NCBI GenBank assembly: GCA_012729015.1
Contig: JAAYDY010000083.1
Location: 1 to 42,157 of the forward strand
Direction: 5' to 3'
Origin: Phycisphaerae bacterium
GTDB lineage: Bacteria > Planctomycetota > Phycisphaerae > FEN-1346 > JAACEH01
Length of the DNA stretch: 42,157 bases
Part shown: one piece after another, positions 7,938-17,006 of the stretch
How positions within the stretch are numbered: the stretch's first letter is position 1
Layout: each line of letters opens with the position of its first letter
The notes under the pieces: generated by a model
The model's input: the letters and a program-made list of their open reading frames with translations, nothing else
The model's database searches: none
Told to the model about the DNA's origin: nothing
Made by a program: the position numbers and the translations under genes

Positions 7938-10900
7938 ATGAACCGCAGGCTGGTGGTATTGGTGCTGGTGGTGGCGGTGTCGGCGATCATCGGCGGTGGG
8001 CTGTTCATGTTGATGCGTCGGCCGAAGGATCCGACGGCGGACATTGCGCGCGCGCAGGAGTTGATGGCGCAGGCGGCGACGGACCCGGCGAAGTACAGCG
8101 AAGCGATCATGGTGCTGAAGGGGTCGGGGGGTCAGAATCGCGGCGACGTGTGGATGATGCTGGGGGAGTGCTACCGGAAGCTGCCACAGCCGGATTACCG
8201 GACGGCGTTGGAGTGCTACCGTAACGCGGTGGAGCGTTCGCCGGAGAACGTGGAGTACAGGAAAGAGTACTTGAACATGCTGATCGGGGGGCGCATGCTG
8301 AGCGACGCGCTGGCCCAGGCGCAGCGGTTGCAGGCGCTGCAGCCGGAGTCGGCGGAACCGTATCGGCTGATGGCGCAGATCGAGTTCCTCGGGTCTGAGA
8401 TGGAATCGGGGATCGTGGAGAAGCGTCGTCGGATGGAGTCGGCGCTGGCGTCGGCGGACAAGGCGATCGCGATGGCGCCCGGGGAGATGGCGAATTACGA
8501 GACGAAGATCGTGTTGCTGGTGAGCGGGAGCGACGCGGAGCGGATGGACGAGAACCTGGGCCTTGCGGGGGCGACGGCGCGAGCGGCCGCGGCGGCGTGC
8601 GAGGACAAGGCGGGCGCCATGCTGAAGGTGGCGGCGATCTCGGCGCAGCACGCGGCGTACTTGCAGGCGTCGGGCAAGCCGCGCGAGTCGGAGGCGAAGT
8701 TGAAGGAGGCGTCGGAGGCGTACCGCGCGGTGCTGTCGGAGGACGGCAAGAACGTGTCGGCGCTGGTGGGTCTGGGGAACATTGCGATCGCGCGGGCGCA
8801 GCGTGAGAAGGGGACGGCTCGAGAGAAGCTGTACGAGGAAGCCGAGGGTCACTTCCGGGCGGCGATGGCGGCGGATCCGACGAACGACGCGGGGTACTAC
8901 GGGATGGCGCAACTGAAGGCCCAGGAGGGTCAGGCGTCGGAAGTGATCGGGGTGCTTCGGGAGGCGATGAGCAAATGCACGCCGACGGCCGAGCTGACGG
9001 AGAAGACGCAGATCGATATGCGTCGCAACGTGCTGGCGATTCTGGCGAACATGCTGCTGGAGCAGGTGGGGGACGCGGGGTCGGCGGACGAGGCTCGTCG
9101 GTGGGTGGACGAGATGGGGAAGCTGGAGCCGGTGGACGAGGGGGTGATGGCTTATCTTCGCGGCCGTCTGGCGGCGCGCGACGGGGATCTTCGGGAGGCG
9201 CAGGGGCTGCTTCAGAAGTCGGTGCAGCTGCGTCCGGGGAACCCGGAGTACCACCGGCGTCTGGCGCAGATCTATCAGGCGCAGAACCTGCTGGGGAAGG
9301 CCCGGGAATCGTACGACGAGGCGTTGCGTCTGCTGCCGGGGCGCCTGGATATTCGGCTGGAGCGAGCGCAGTTGCTGCTGGCGCTGCGTCAGTTCGGGCA
9401 GGCCGAGAGCGAGAGCCGCAGCATCATCGCGAGCGGCAACAGCTATGTGGCGGCGATGATTCTGGCGCAATCGTTGACGGGCCAGGGCAAGTTCGGGGAG
9501 GCCCTGTCGGTAGCTGACCAGATGATCAAGTTGGCGGAGAAGATGCCGCAGGGGTACCTGCTGAAATCGCAGATTCTGCTGAGTGCGGGTCGTCAGGCGT
9601 CGGAGGCGTTGGGGGCGTTGACGGGGGGTCTGGACAAGCAGGCGGAGCCGCGGCTGCCGCTGTACGAGGAGGCGCGGCGGATTTGCGCCCAGTACGACCT
9701 GAAGGACGAGACGCAGAAGCTGAAGCAGCGAATCGAGGGCGACGCGTCGCTGACGGAGGGCGACCGCAAGCGGTTGGCGCTGTACGACAAGACGATGGCG
9801 GACATTCCGAATGAGCTGGACCAGCAGATTGCGGCGGATCCGCAGAATCCGGACCCGGTGATCCGCAAGGCGATGTGGTACGTTCACGAGGGGAAGATCG
9901 ACGAGGCGCTGGATTTGTACCGGAAGGCCTACGACCTGGCGTTGTCGGGGAAGAAGGACGCGCAGGTGCGTCTGGTGTGGGACAACGTGTGGACGCTGCT
10001 GCTGACGCGGGAAGGCGGTCGGGAGCGGGCGAAGGAGTGGATCGAGCGGCTTCCATCGGAGATGAAGACCGAGCGGGAGATGGCCGACGGGCTGCTGACG
10101 CTGATGGACGGTGCGGAGCCTCCGGCGGAGCAGATCAAGGGGATGAGCGGGACGGAGCAGGCGGCGTACCGGACGGGTCGGATCAACGAAGCGATCCGGG
10201 TATTCAAGGATCTGGAGAGCCGCGACGAGTTGGGGACGGACGTTCGGATCATGCGTGCGTTGGCTCGTGCGTACTCGCTTCTGGCGATGCAGGGGGGTGC
10301 GGATCGCGCGGCGTCACTGGGTCATTCGGAGAAGTACTACCTGGACCTGATCCGCATTCAGCCGCAGGATCTCCAGAGCCATTACATGCTGCTGGACGTG
10401 TACATGCAGATGCCGGCCTACGACCGAGTGGTGACGCAGGCGAACGAGTTGCTGAAGCTGAGCCCGAACGACGTGATGGCGTTGGATCGGATGGCCCAGG
10501 CCCGTCAGATTCAGGGGAACCGCAAGGAAGTGGTGCGTCTGCGGGAGCAGATCCGCGGGGTGCAGCCGGGGAACACGGCGAACCTGTACGTTCTGGGTCA
10601 GGCCCAGGAAGCGACAGGGGATCTGGCGGGAGCGGAGAAGACGTACCGGGACCTGTTGACGATTCAGCCGCACCAGAGCGACACGACGCTGGCGTTGTCG
10701 TTGCTGCTGGTCCGCCGTGGGAACGGGGCGGAGGCGGAGGCGTTGATGGGGGATCTGGAGAAGGCGTTGCCGTCGGATGCGGCGGCTTTGCGTGCGTTGA
10801 GCGTGTACTGGCAGAATGTGGGCCAGTTCGACAAGGCGGTCGCGTACGCGCGCCGGGCGCAGTCGTCGGTGGCGGAACCTCTGGCGGGGGACGTGCTGTT

Positions 10901-12635
10901 CACGGTGTCGGCGTACGTGACGGCGGGCGACGCGTCGGGCACGGTGGACGAGCGGACGCGGATGCTGACGGAAGCGGCGGGCCTGCTGGAGGGGTATCTG
11001 AAGAAGCATCCGGACGAGATGGTGATGCGGATTCAGTTGGCGGACGTGCTTCGTCGGATCCCGGGTCGCGCGGCGGACGCGGAATCGCTGACACGGGACA
11101 TCGTGAAGTCGGCGCCGGAGGCGGCCAACGCGCGGACGCTGCTGGGTCGGATTCTGCTGGACAAGGCCCTGACGGCGCAGGCGAACGGCCGCGGGACGGA
11201 GTTCACGGAGTCGCTGGCGGAGGCGCGTCAGGTGGTGTCGGGGGTGCTGAACGAGCAGCGGACGTATGGCGAGGCTCGGCTGCTGTCGGGCGAGATCGAG
11301 ATGGCCGGCGGGAACCTGAGCGAGGCGGCTGTTCAGCTTCGACAGGTGGGGGCCGAGGATCGGGTGTACGTGCAGGCGCTGGCGATGCTGGTCGAGGTGA
11401 GCCGCCGGCAGGGGAACCAGCAGACGATGGTGGCGACGCTGACGGAACTGCTGAAGCTTCAGCCGCAGAACATCAACGCGCGGCTGCAACTGTCGTCCCT
11501 GTTTGCCCGGGACAAGGCGTACGACCGGGTGGAACAGTTGATGGCGGAAGGGTTGCAGTACGCGCCGGGACATCCGCAACTGGAACTGGTGCTGTGCCAG
11601 GCGTTGCTGATGCAGGGTGACGCGGGGAAGGCGTCTCGGGCGTTGAAGATCGCAACGGGTCTGACGGAGCGGCTGCCGGGGAACTCGGAGGTGTGGGGTT
11701 CGTGGGCTGCGGCGAAGAACGCGCTGAATCAGACGGCTGAGGCGACGTCGAAGCTGGAGGCATTGGCCAAGGAGCCTCCGTCGGCGGGGACATCGGCGTC
11801 GGTGGCGTTCGGGCGTCTTCTGGCGACGCAGTATCTGAGGCTGGACCGCCGCGACGACGCTCGGAAGGCGTTGGAGGGGCTGATTCAGTCGCACCGGCAG
11901 GCCCCGGAAGTGTTGCCGGCGTACATGGACGCGTATGCGTTGCTGGCGGACGGGCAGAAGCCGGGCTGGTCGGGCGAGGCGATCCGGCTGCTGGAGCAGG
12001 CGTTGAAGGATTTCCCGCCGAGTGCCCAGAACGGCCAGAGCCTGGTGCTGTCGCGGTACCTGGGTCGGATGTACCTGTTGGAGGGCAAGGTCGGCGAGGC
12101 CCGGCGTGTGATGCAGGAGGCATTGAAGGTTCAGCCGAAGTTTGCGCTGGTGCTGGTGGACCTCGGGGAATTGGAGTTGAGCCAGAAGAACGTGGATGCG
12201 GCGATCGAGAAGTTTGAGGCGGCGATCGCGTTGGATCCTGGGCTGTGGGGGGCGTTGAACAACCTGGCGTGGGCGTTGGCGACGGAGAAGGGAGACGTGG
12301 CGTCGGCGCGGACGCGGATCGACCAGGCCCTGCGGCTCCAGCCGCGTCACTCGTCGCTGCTGGACACAAGCGGTTGGATTCACTACCTGGCGGGAGACTA
12401 CCGGTCGGCGGAGCGTGAACTGGAGGAGTCGCTGGCGTCATCACCAAGCCTGGTGACGAAATACCACCTCGGAATGACTCTGGCGAAGCGGTCGGAGCAG
12501 ACGTCGTCGGCATCGGCGAAGGCGGATTTGCAGTTGCGGGCCAAGGGGCTGCTGGGGGAATTCCTGGCCGAGTCGAAGGGTCCGGCCCATGAGCGTGAGC
12601 GGGCGGAGGCCGAAAAAGTCTTGAAAGGCCTGTAG
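7938..12635 (+). CDS. Giant membrane-anchored TPR protein, 1565 aa
   Basis: The product has an N-terminal membrane anchor (about 4-26, RRLVVLVLVVAVSAIIGGGLF) and then roughly 1500 residues of helical tetratricopeptide repeats with the usual A-x-x-x-Y and G-x-L-x-x-A spacing, ending in the LLDTSGW-x6-GDYRSAERELEESL type repeat. The length and position beside exosortase and EpsI resemble the TPR proteins of PEP-CTERM/exopolysaccharide loci (PrsT) and the PelB/AlgK scaffolds, although it is much longer than PrsT. It probably lies in the periplasm as a scaffold between the synthase or flippase complex and the export channel; this is inference. AGAGGAGA lies eight bases before the ATG. Codon use is extremely rich in G-ending codons (GCG, CTG, GTG). 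No enzymatic motif was seen. Confidence 0.85.
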   Translation: MNRRLVVLVLVVAVSAIIGGGLFMLMRRPKDPTADIARAQELMAQAATDPAKYSEAIMVLKGSGGQNRGDVWMMLGECYRKLPQPDYRTALECYRNAVERSPENVEYRKEYLNMLIGGRMLSDALAQAQRLQALQPESAEPYRLMAQIEFLGSEMESGIVEKRRRMESALASADKAIAMAPGEMANYETKIVLLVSGSDAERMDENLGLAGATARAAAAACEDKAGAMLKVAAISAQHAAYLQASGKPRESEAKLKEASEAYRAVLSEDGKNVSALVGLGNIAIARAQREKGTAREKLYEEAEGHFRAAMAADPTNDAGYYGMAQLKAQEGQASEVIGVLREAMSKCTPTAELTEKTQIDMRRNVLAILANMLLEQVGDAGSADEARRWVDEMGKLEPVDEGVMAYLRGRLAARDGDLREAQGLLQKSVQLRPGNPEYHRRLAQIYQAQNLLGKARESYDEALRLLPGRLDIRLERAQLLLALRQFGQAESESRSIIASGNSYVAAMILAQSLTGQGKFGEALSVADQMIKLAEKMPQGYLLKSQILLSAGRQASEALGALTGGLDKQAEPRLPLYEEARRICAQYDLKDETQKLKQRIEGDASLTEGDRKRLALYDKTMADIPNELDQQIAADPQNPDPVIRKAMWYVHEGKIDEALDLYRKAYDLALSGKKDAQVRLVWDNVWTLLLTREGGRERAKEWIERLPSEMKTEREMADGLLTLMDGAEPPAEQIKGMSGTEQAAYRTGRINEAIRVFKDLESRDELGTDVRIMRALARAYSLLAMQGGADRAASLGHSEKYYLDLIRIQPQDLQSHYMLLDVYMQMPAYDRVVTQANELLKLSPNDVMALDRMAQARQIQGNRKEVVRLREQIRGVQPGNTANLYVLGQAQEATGDLAGAEKTYRDLLTIQPHQSDTTLALSLLLVRRGNGAEAEALMGDLEKALPSDAAALRALSVYWQNVGQFDKAVAYARRAQSSVAEPLAGDVLFTVSAYVTAGDASGTVDERTRMLTEAAGLLEGYLKKHPDEMVMRIQLADVLRRIPGRAADAESLTRDIVKSAPEAANARTLLGRILLDKALTAQANGRGTEFTESLAEARQVVSGVLNEQRTYGEARLLSGEIEMAGGNLSEAAVQLRQVGAEDRVYVQALAMLVEVSRRQGNQQTMVATLTELLKLQPQNINARLQLSSLFARDKAYDRVEQLMAEGLQYAPGHPQLELVLCQALLMQGDAGKASRALKIATGLTERLPGNSEVWGSWAAAKNALNQTAEATSKLEALAKEPPSAGTSASVAFGRLLATQYLRLDRRDDARKALEGLIQSHRQAPEVLPAYMDAYALLADGQKPGWSGEAIRLLEQALKDFPPSAQNGQSLVLSRYLGRMYLLEGKVGEARRVMQEALKVQPKFALVLVDLGELELSQKNVDAAIEKFEAAIALDPGLWGALNNLAWALATEKGDVASARTRIDQALRLQPRHSSLLDTSGWIHYLAGDYRSAERELEESLASSPSLVTKYHLGMTLAKRSEQTSSASAKADLQLRAKGLLGEFLAESKGPAHERERAEAEKVLKGL

Positions 12636-12649
12636 GGGCAACCGATAAT
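12621..12649 (+). promoter_or_regulatory. Putative internal promoter of the Wzc-like gene
   Basis: TTGAAA at 12621-12626 (five of six) is separated by 17 bases from GATAAT at 12644-12649 (five of six). The -35 overlaps the last codons of the TPR gene. Transcription would start near 12656, 45 bases before the ATG at 12701. The element could raise Wzc-like kinase expression independently of the long upstream gene. Confidence 0.45.
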
Positions 12650-12700
12650 AAACAGGTTCGCTTTCTCTGGCCAAATCGAGGACCATGAGGTAAGGGCACA

Positions 12701-15175
12701 ATGAGCTACGATACCCAGCGACAGACCGCATCGAACCCCGTGGGCCGCCCTGTCGGGGCGGCCGTCCGCGAGCCGGCGGCCCAGATGGGGGCACTCAGCC
12801 TGGGCGAGGTCCTGGGCGCGATGCGACGGCACATGGTGCTGATCATCGTGCTGTTCGTGTTGATCGCCGGGGCGGGAACGGCCGTCACCGTGTATCAGTA
12901 CAAGTACCATCCGATCTATGAGGCCTCGGGAACCATCGTGGTGCTTCCCGCGGCGACCGGGGGGCAGCAACAGGGGATCGTGGGCGCCGTCGAGCAGTCG
13001 CTGCCGGTGGGCGTTCTCGACTCGTTCATCAACGAACAGGTGCAGCGCGTCCGGGAAGACTATGTGCTGCGAAAGGCGCTGAACCCGGAGATCGCCGAAC
13101 AGATCATCAAAGAGTTGGCGCGCGACACGGAGCGCATCGACGGCGGTGGCGAGCGGGACCGGGCCTCGATGGACGCCGCGGACGAGCGGGTGCGGCAGCG
13201 GACGGCGTACATCCAGGAACAGTTGTTTCCGGAAGGTCGGGCGCCGTCGATGTCGTCCATGGTGGTGTGGCTCCAGGATGAGCTGCACGTGGCGAACCCG
13301 TTCAAGACGTTCACGATTCAGGTGCGTCTGCGTGGCACGAACCGGAAACTGGTGACGAGCATCGTGAACTCAGTGCTCGAGAGCTACATGGTGGCGTACC
13401 GGGAGCGTCGGCGACGGAATGAGCAGAGCAGCCTGACGGGGCTTCAGGAGCAGTTGGACAGCCTGCTGCCGGAGTTGAGGAAGGCCGAGACCGCCCTGGC
13501 GAGCGAGCGAGAGCTGGCGGTGACGCCGTACGTGGGCATGGATCGTCCGAATATCGCCAGCGAGGTTCAGTACTACGACGGCGAGTTCGCAAAGGCCGAC
13601 CTGGAGGTGTTCCAACTCCAGGTGCTCCAGGCGCAGATGACCGGAGCGGCGGGCGCTGAAGGGGCGGAAGGCGCCGAGCCGCCGACGGCAAAGATGACGC
13701 CGGAGTTGCAGTTGACGATGGAGAGCGACCGCGCGTTGGCTGCGCTGCGCGGGGCGCTGACGAACCTAAAGAGCAGCCGCGAGATGCTGCTGAAGCAGGG
13801 GTACGGCAAGACGCACCAGTCGGTGCTGGCGGTGGATGCGCAGATTGCCAGCGCCGAGATGGAAGTCAAGGCGCGTGAGGGCGAGCTGCTGGATCTGCTG
13901 TATCGCCAGCAGTTGGACTCGATCGGGGCGCGGCTGGCGGAGGCGACACAGCGTCGCAACCAGATCAAGAGCAAGCTCGACGATGCGAAGTCTCGTCTGC
14001 GTGAAGTGACGACAGCCTTGGTCCGGTACGATCGGCTGCAGCAGGCCTATCTGAACATTCAGCGTCAGGTGGACGTGGTGAACGACGCGATTGTCCAGCA
14101 ACGGATTCGTGCGCAGGTGTCATCGAACAACGTGCAGATCGGTCGCGAGGCCATGGAGCCCGACCCGTCGGATGTCAAGGAACCGAGTCTGCTGATGCGC
14201 ATTCCTGCTTCGATTCTGGCCGGTCTGGTGGTGGCGGTGGGGATGGCATTGCTGATCGACCTGATCGACAATCGGGTGCGGACGCCGTTGCAGGTGATCC
14301 GGAGCGTTCAGATGACGGTTCTGGGGACGGTTCCGGACGCCAGGGAAGACGAAGCGGCGCGGCGTGTGGGCGAGTTGGCCCGCGTGGCGGCGCAGGCGCC
14401 GCAGTCGCTGACGGCCGAGTCGTTCCGGCAGTTGCGGACGGCGTTGATGTATTCGAGCGACACGGAGTTGAAGACGCTTCTGGTGACGAGCCCCAAGGCG
14501 GACGAAGGCAAGACGGTGGTGGCGTGTAACCTGGCGGCGACGCTGGCGGCGAGCGGCTGCCGGGTGCTGCTGATCGATGCGAACTTCCGTCGTCCTCGCA
14601 TTCACCGGGTATTCGATCTGCCGAACACGGTGGGTCTGTCGAGTGTGCTGGCGCGGTTGAGCAGTGTCGACGAGTCGGTGCGAAGCACGTCGGTGGCAAA
14701 CCTGGACGTGCTGGTGTGCGGCCCTGTGCCGCCGAGTCCGGCGGACCTGCTGGGCAGCGAGGCGATGCAGAACGTGCTGGCGGAGGCTCGCCAGCGTTAC
14801 GACAACGTGATCATCGACGGGACGCCGGTGCTGGTGGTGGCGGATTCTCACGTGCTGTGTCGGCTGGTGGACGGCGTGACGATGGTGATCAACTGCCGCA
14901 AGACGTCGCGCGGCATGGCGATGCGAACCCGGCGGATGCTTCAGGGGTTCCGGGCCCGGGTGGTGGGCGCGGTGCTGAACCGGATCCGGGCGCAGAAGGG
15001 CGGGTACTTCCGGGAGACGTACCGGAACTACTACGACTACGCGAAGCCGTCCGCGGGCGCGGCCACGGCGGCGTCGCGGGCATCGTCGCCGTCGGCGCGT
15101 TCGGCCGACACGGCGGCGCTGGACGAACTGAGCGGTTCTGGACCGGGCGACCGAGAGGCGCCGAAGGCGTCGTAG
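12701..15175 (+). CDS. Wzc-like polysaccharide co-polymerase and BY-kinase, 824 aa
   Basis: This inner-membrane regulator of chain length and export is fused to a cytoplasmic bacterial tyrosine kinase. A first membrane segment (about 43-66) begins the Wzz domain, a long periplasmic coiled-coil region follows, and a second membrane segment lies at about 498-522. The kinase has a Walker A-like SPKADEGKT near 595-605, Walker A' LLIDANFRRP and Walker B VIIDG. The C-terminus carries a tyrosine cluster, GGYFRETYRNYYDYAK (about 768-783), the expected autophosphorylation site. A short Gly/Ala/Glu repeat (about 313-330) interrupts the periplasmic part. The ATG at 12701 has AAGGG four bases and GAGG ten bases upstream. 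It partners with the Wza-like protein and is the last gene of module 1, followed by a terminator. Confidence 0.92.
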   Translation: MSYDTQRQTASNPVGRPVGAAVREPAAQMGALSLGEVLGAMRRHMVLIIVLFVLIAGAGTAVTVYQYKYHPIYEASGTIVVLPAATGGQQQGIVGAVEQSLPVGVLDSFINEQVQRVREDYVLRKALNPEIAEQIIKELARDTERIDGGGERDRASMDAADERVRQRTAYIQEQLFPEGRAPSMSSMVVWLQDELHVANPFKTFTIQVRLRGTNRKLVTSIVNSVLESYMVAYRERRRRNEQSSLTGLQEQLDSLLPELRKAETALASERELAVTPYVGMDRPNIASEVQYYDGEFAKADLEVFQLQVLQAQMTGAAGAEGAEGAEPPTAKMTPELQLTMESDRALAALRGALTNLKSSREMLLKQGYGKTHQSVLAVDAQIASAEMEVKAREGELLDLLYRQQLDSIGARLAEATQRRNQIKSKLDDAKSRLREVTTALVRYDRLQQAYLNIQRQVDVVNDAIVQQRIRAQVSSNNVQIGREAMEPDPSDVKEPSLLMRIPASILAGLVVAVGMALLIDLIDNRVRTPLQVIRSVQMTVLGTVPDAREDEAARRVGELARVAAQAPQSLTAESFRQLRTALMYSSDTELKTLLVTSPKADEGKTVVACNLAATLAASGCRVLLIDANFRRPRIHRVFDLPNTVGLSSVLARLSSVDESVRSTSVANLDVLVCGPVPPSPADLLGSEAMQNVLAEARQRYDNVIIDGTPVLVVADSHVLCRLVDGVTMVINCRKTSRGMAMRTRRMLQGFRARVVGAVLNRIRAQKGGYFRETYRNYYDYAKPSAGAATAASRASSPSARSADTAALDELSGSGPGDREAPKAS

Positions 15176-15247
15176 GTCGGAGCATGGGCTTGAGGAACGG
15201 CAGTAGGCATCCCGGCCGCCGACCGCAGGAGTCTGGTGTACGACAAG

Positions 15248-15275
15248 CGGCGGGTCCTCAGGGGCCCGCCGTTTT
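15248..15275 (+). terminator. Intrinsic terminator after the Wzc-like gene
   Basis: CGGCGGG at 15248-15254 pairs perfectly with CCCGCCG at 15265-15271; three more pairs can form inside (one is T-G), leaving a four-base loop. TTTTC follows directly at 15272. The stem is very GC-rich but the U-tract is short. It lies 72 bases after the Wzc-like stop and 43 before the next start, dividing the export module from the sugar module. Confidence 0.6.
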
Positions 15276-15317
15276 CGATGATCGATGAGACAGCAATCGC
15301 CGCAAGGAGGCACGAAC

Positions 15318-16322
15318 TTGGTTCATGTAGCTGTGGTCGGAGCCGGTGGGTGGGGCAAGAACCTGATCCGCAACTTCGCGGGGCTGAAGGACTGCAAGTT
15401 GCACACGGTGTGCGACCTGGATGCGGCGAAGCTGTCGCAGAACGAGTCGCTGTATCCGGGTCTGCGGACGACGCAGGATCTGAACGAGGTGATCGGAAGC
15501 AAGGAGATCGATGCGGTGGTGATCGCGTCGCCGGCACCGATGCACTTCGACATGGCCCGTCGCGCCCTGGAGGCGGGCAAGCACGTTTACGTGGAGAAGC
15601 CGATGACGCTGTCGGCGGCGGACGCGGAGCGTCTGGTGGCCCTGGCGGACCAGGCGGGCCGCAAGCTCATGGTCGGCCACCTGCTGGAATACCACCCGTG
15701 CGTTCGGATGCTGAAGGACATGATCGACGGGGGCGAACTGGGCGACCTGTACTACCTGTACTGCCAGCGGCTGAACCTGGGCGTGGTGCGCAAGGACGAG
15801 AACGCGTGGTGGTCGTTGGCGCCGCACGACGTGTCGGTGGTGCTGTACCTGTTCGGGGCCGAGGCCAAGACGGTGACGAGCCAGGGGCACGCCTACCTGC
15901 GCCCCGGTGTTGAGGACGTGGTGTTCACGCAGATCCGATTCGCGGACGGGCGCATGGCGTCGATCCACGTGTCGTGGCTGGATCCGCACAAGATCCGGAA
16001 GATGACGCTGGTGGGCACGAAGAAGATGGCGACGTTCGACGACATGGAATCGAGCGAGAAGATTCGCGTGTACGACAAGGCGGCGGATGTGGTTCCGGGG
16101 ACGGTGAGCTACGCCGACTCGATCACGATACGCCAGGGCGACATCCACATGCCGATGATCAAGGGCGGGGAGCCGCTGAAGGACGAGTGCCGGCATTTCG
16201 TGGAGTCGATCCTGAACAATACGACGCCGTTGTCGGACGGTCGCGACGGGTTGCGTGTGGTGAAAGTGCTGGAGGCGGCGACGCAGAGCCTTCGCCAAGG
16301 CGGCGCGCCGGTGGAACTGTAG
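15318..16322 (+). CDS. Gfo/Idh/MocA-family nucleotide-sugar oxidoreductase, 334 aa
   Basis: The protein has an N-terminal Rossmann fold (VAVVGAGGWGKN) and the family's EKP motif at 93-95, with a WWSLAPHD segment (His170) in the substrate half. It is expected to be a soluble NAD-dependent dehydrogenase acting on the 3-hydroxyl of a UDP-sugar. Followed by a WbpD-like acetyltransferase and a DegT aminotransferase, it fits the WbpB/WlbA position in UDP-2,3-diacetamido-2,3-dideoxyuronate synthesis: oxidation to the 3-keto sugar, amination, acetylation. I chose TTG at 15318 because AAGGAGG at 15304-15310 lies seven bases upstream; an ATG at 15285 would put the ribosome site inside the gene. The specific substrate is inferred from context only. 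Confidence 0.85.
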   Translation: MVHVAVVGAGGWGKNLIRNFAGLKDCKLHTVCDLDAAKLSQNESLYPGLRTTQDLNEVIGSKEIDAVVIASPAPMHFDMARRALEAGKHVYVEKPMTLSAADAERLVALADQAGRKLMVGHLLEYHPCVRMLKDMIDGGELGDLYYLYCQRLNLGVVRKDENAWWSLAPHDVSVVLYLFGAEAKTVTSQGHAYLRPGVEDVVFTQIRFADGRMASIHVSWLDPHKIRKMTLVGTKKMATFDDMESSEKIRVYDKAADVVPGTVSYADSITIRQGDIHMPMIKGGEPLKDECRHFVESILNNTTPLSDGRDGLRVVKVLEAATQSLRQGGAPVEL

Positions 16323-16412
16323 GGGTAGCGGCATGTCGTGAGGGCTGGCGCCTCTGCGTGGCAGACGCGTGCCCGGGCAAGGAGAGGTCGCAGTCTTGTG
16401 GGAGGACAGGCA

Positions 16413-17006
16413 TTGTCGGACACACCGTACAAGGCGCACGAGAGTGCGTACATCGACGAAGGGGCTCAGATCGGGGCTGGGACTCGCATCTGGCACTTCA
16501 GCCACGTGATGAGCGGCGCGGTAATCGGTTGCGATTGCAGCCTGGGTCAGAACGTGGTGGTCGGCTCGAAGGCGGTCATCGGCAACGGGTGCAAGATACA
16601 GAACAACGTGAGCCTGTACGACCGTGTGGAGCTGGAGGACTTCGTGTTCTGCGGTCCGAGCATGGTGTTCACGAACGTGCTGAATCCGCGGTCGCACATT
16701 TCGCGGAAGCATGAGTATCGTGCGACGCTGGTTCGCAAGGGCGCGAGCATCGGAGCGAACGCGGTGATCGTGTGCGGTCACACGGTTGGGCGGTACGCGT
16801 TCGTCGGCTCGGGCAGCGTGGTGACCAAAGACGTGCCGGATTTCGCCCTGGTGTACGGGAACCCTGCGCGGCAGCACGGGTGGATGTGTCAGTGCGGCGT
16901 GGCGTTGGAGTTCGCCGGCGGCAAGGCGACGTGCGCCGAGTGCGGATGGAGCTACGTTCTGGACAACGGGTTGTGTCGGGAAGTCGGCACGGGGAAGGGT
17001 GAATAA
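16413..17006 (+). CDS. WbpD/WlbB-like UDP-sugar N-acetyltransferase with Cys4 tail, 197 aa
   Basis: This is a left-handed beta-helix (hexapeptide repeat) acetyltransferase. The segments GAQIGAGTRIWHFSHV, CSLGQNVVVG, CKIQNNVSLYD, FCGPSMVFTNV-x-NPRS and YAFVGSGSVV closely follow WbpD, which acetylates the 3-amino group of UDP-GlcNAc(3NH2)A with acetyl-CoA. The C-terminus adds Cys159, Cys161, Cys174 and Cys177, arranged like a small zinc knuckle, after the PARQHGWM segment where the helix ends. The TTG at 16413 is preceded by GGGAGG seven bases upstream; an earlier in-frame start at 16338 gives an Arg-rich extension that does not look coding. The stop is directly followed by the GTG of the epimerase gene. 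Confidence 0.88.
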   Translation: MSDTPYKAHESAYIDEGAQIGAGTRIWHFSHVMSGAVIGCDCSLGQNVVVGSKAVIGNGCKIQNNVSLYDRVELEDFVFCGPSMVFTNVLNPRSHISRKHEYRATLVRKGASIGANAVIVCGHTVGRYAFVGSGSVVTKDVPDFALVYGNPARQHGWMCQCGVALEFAGGKATCAECGWSYVLDNGLCREVGTGKGE

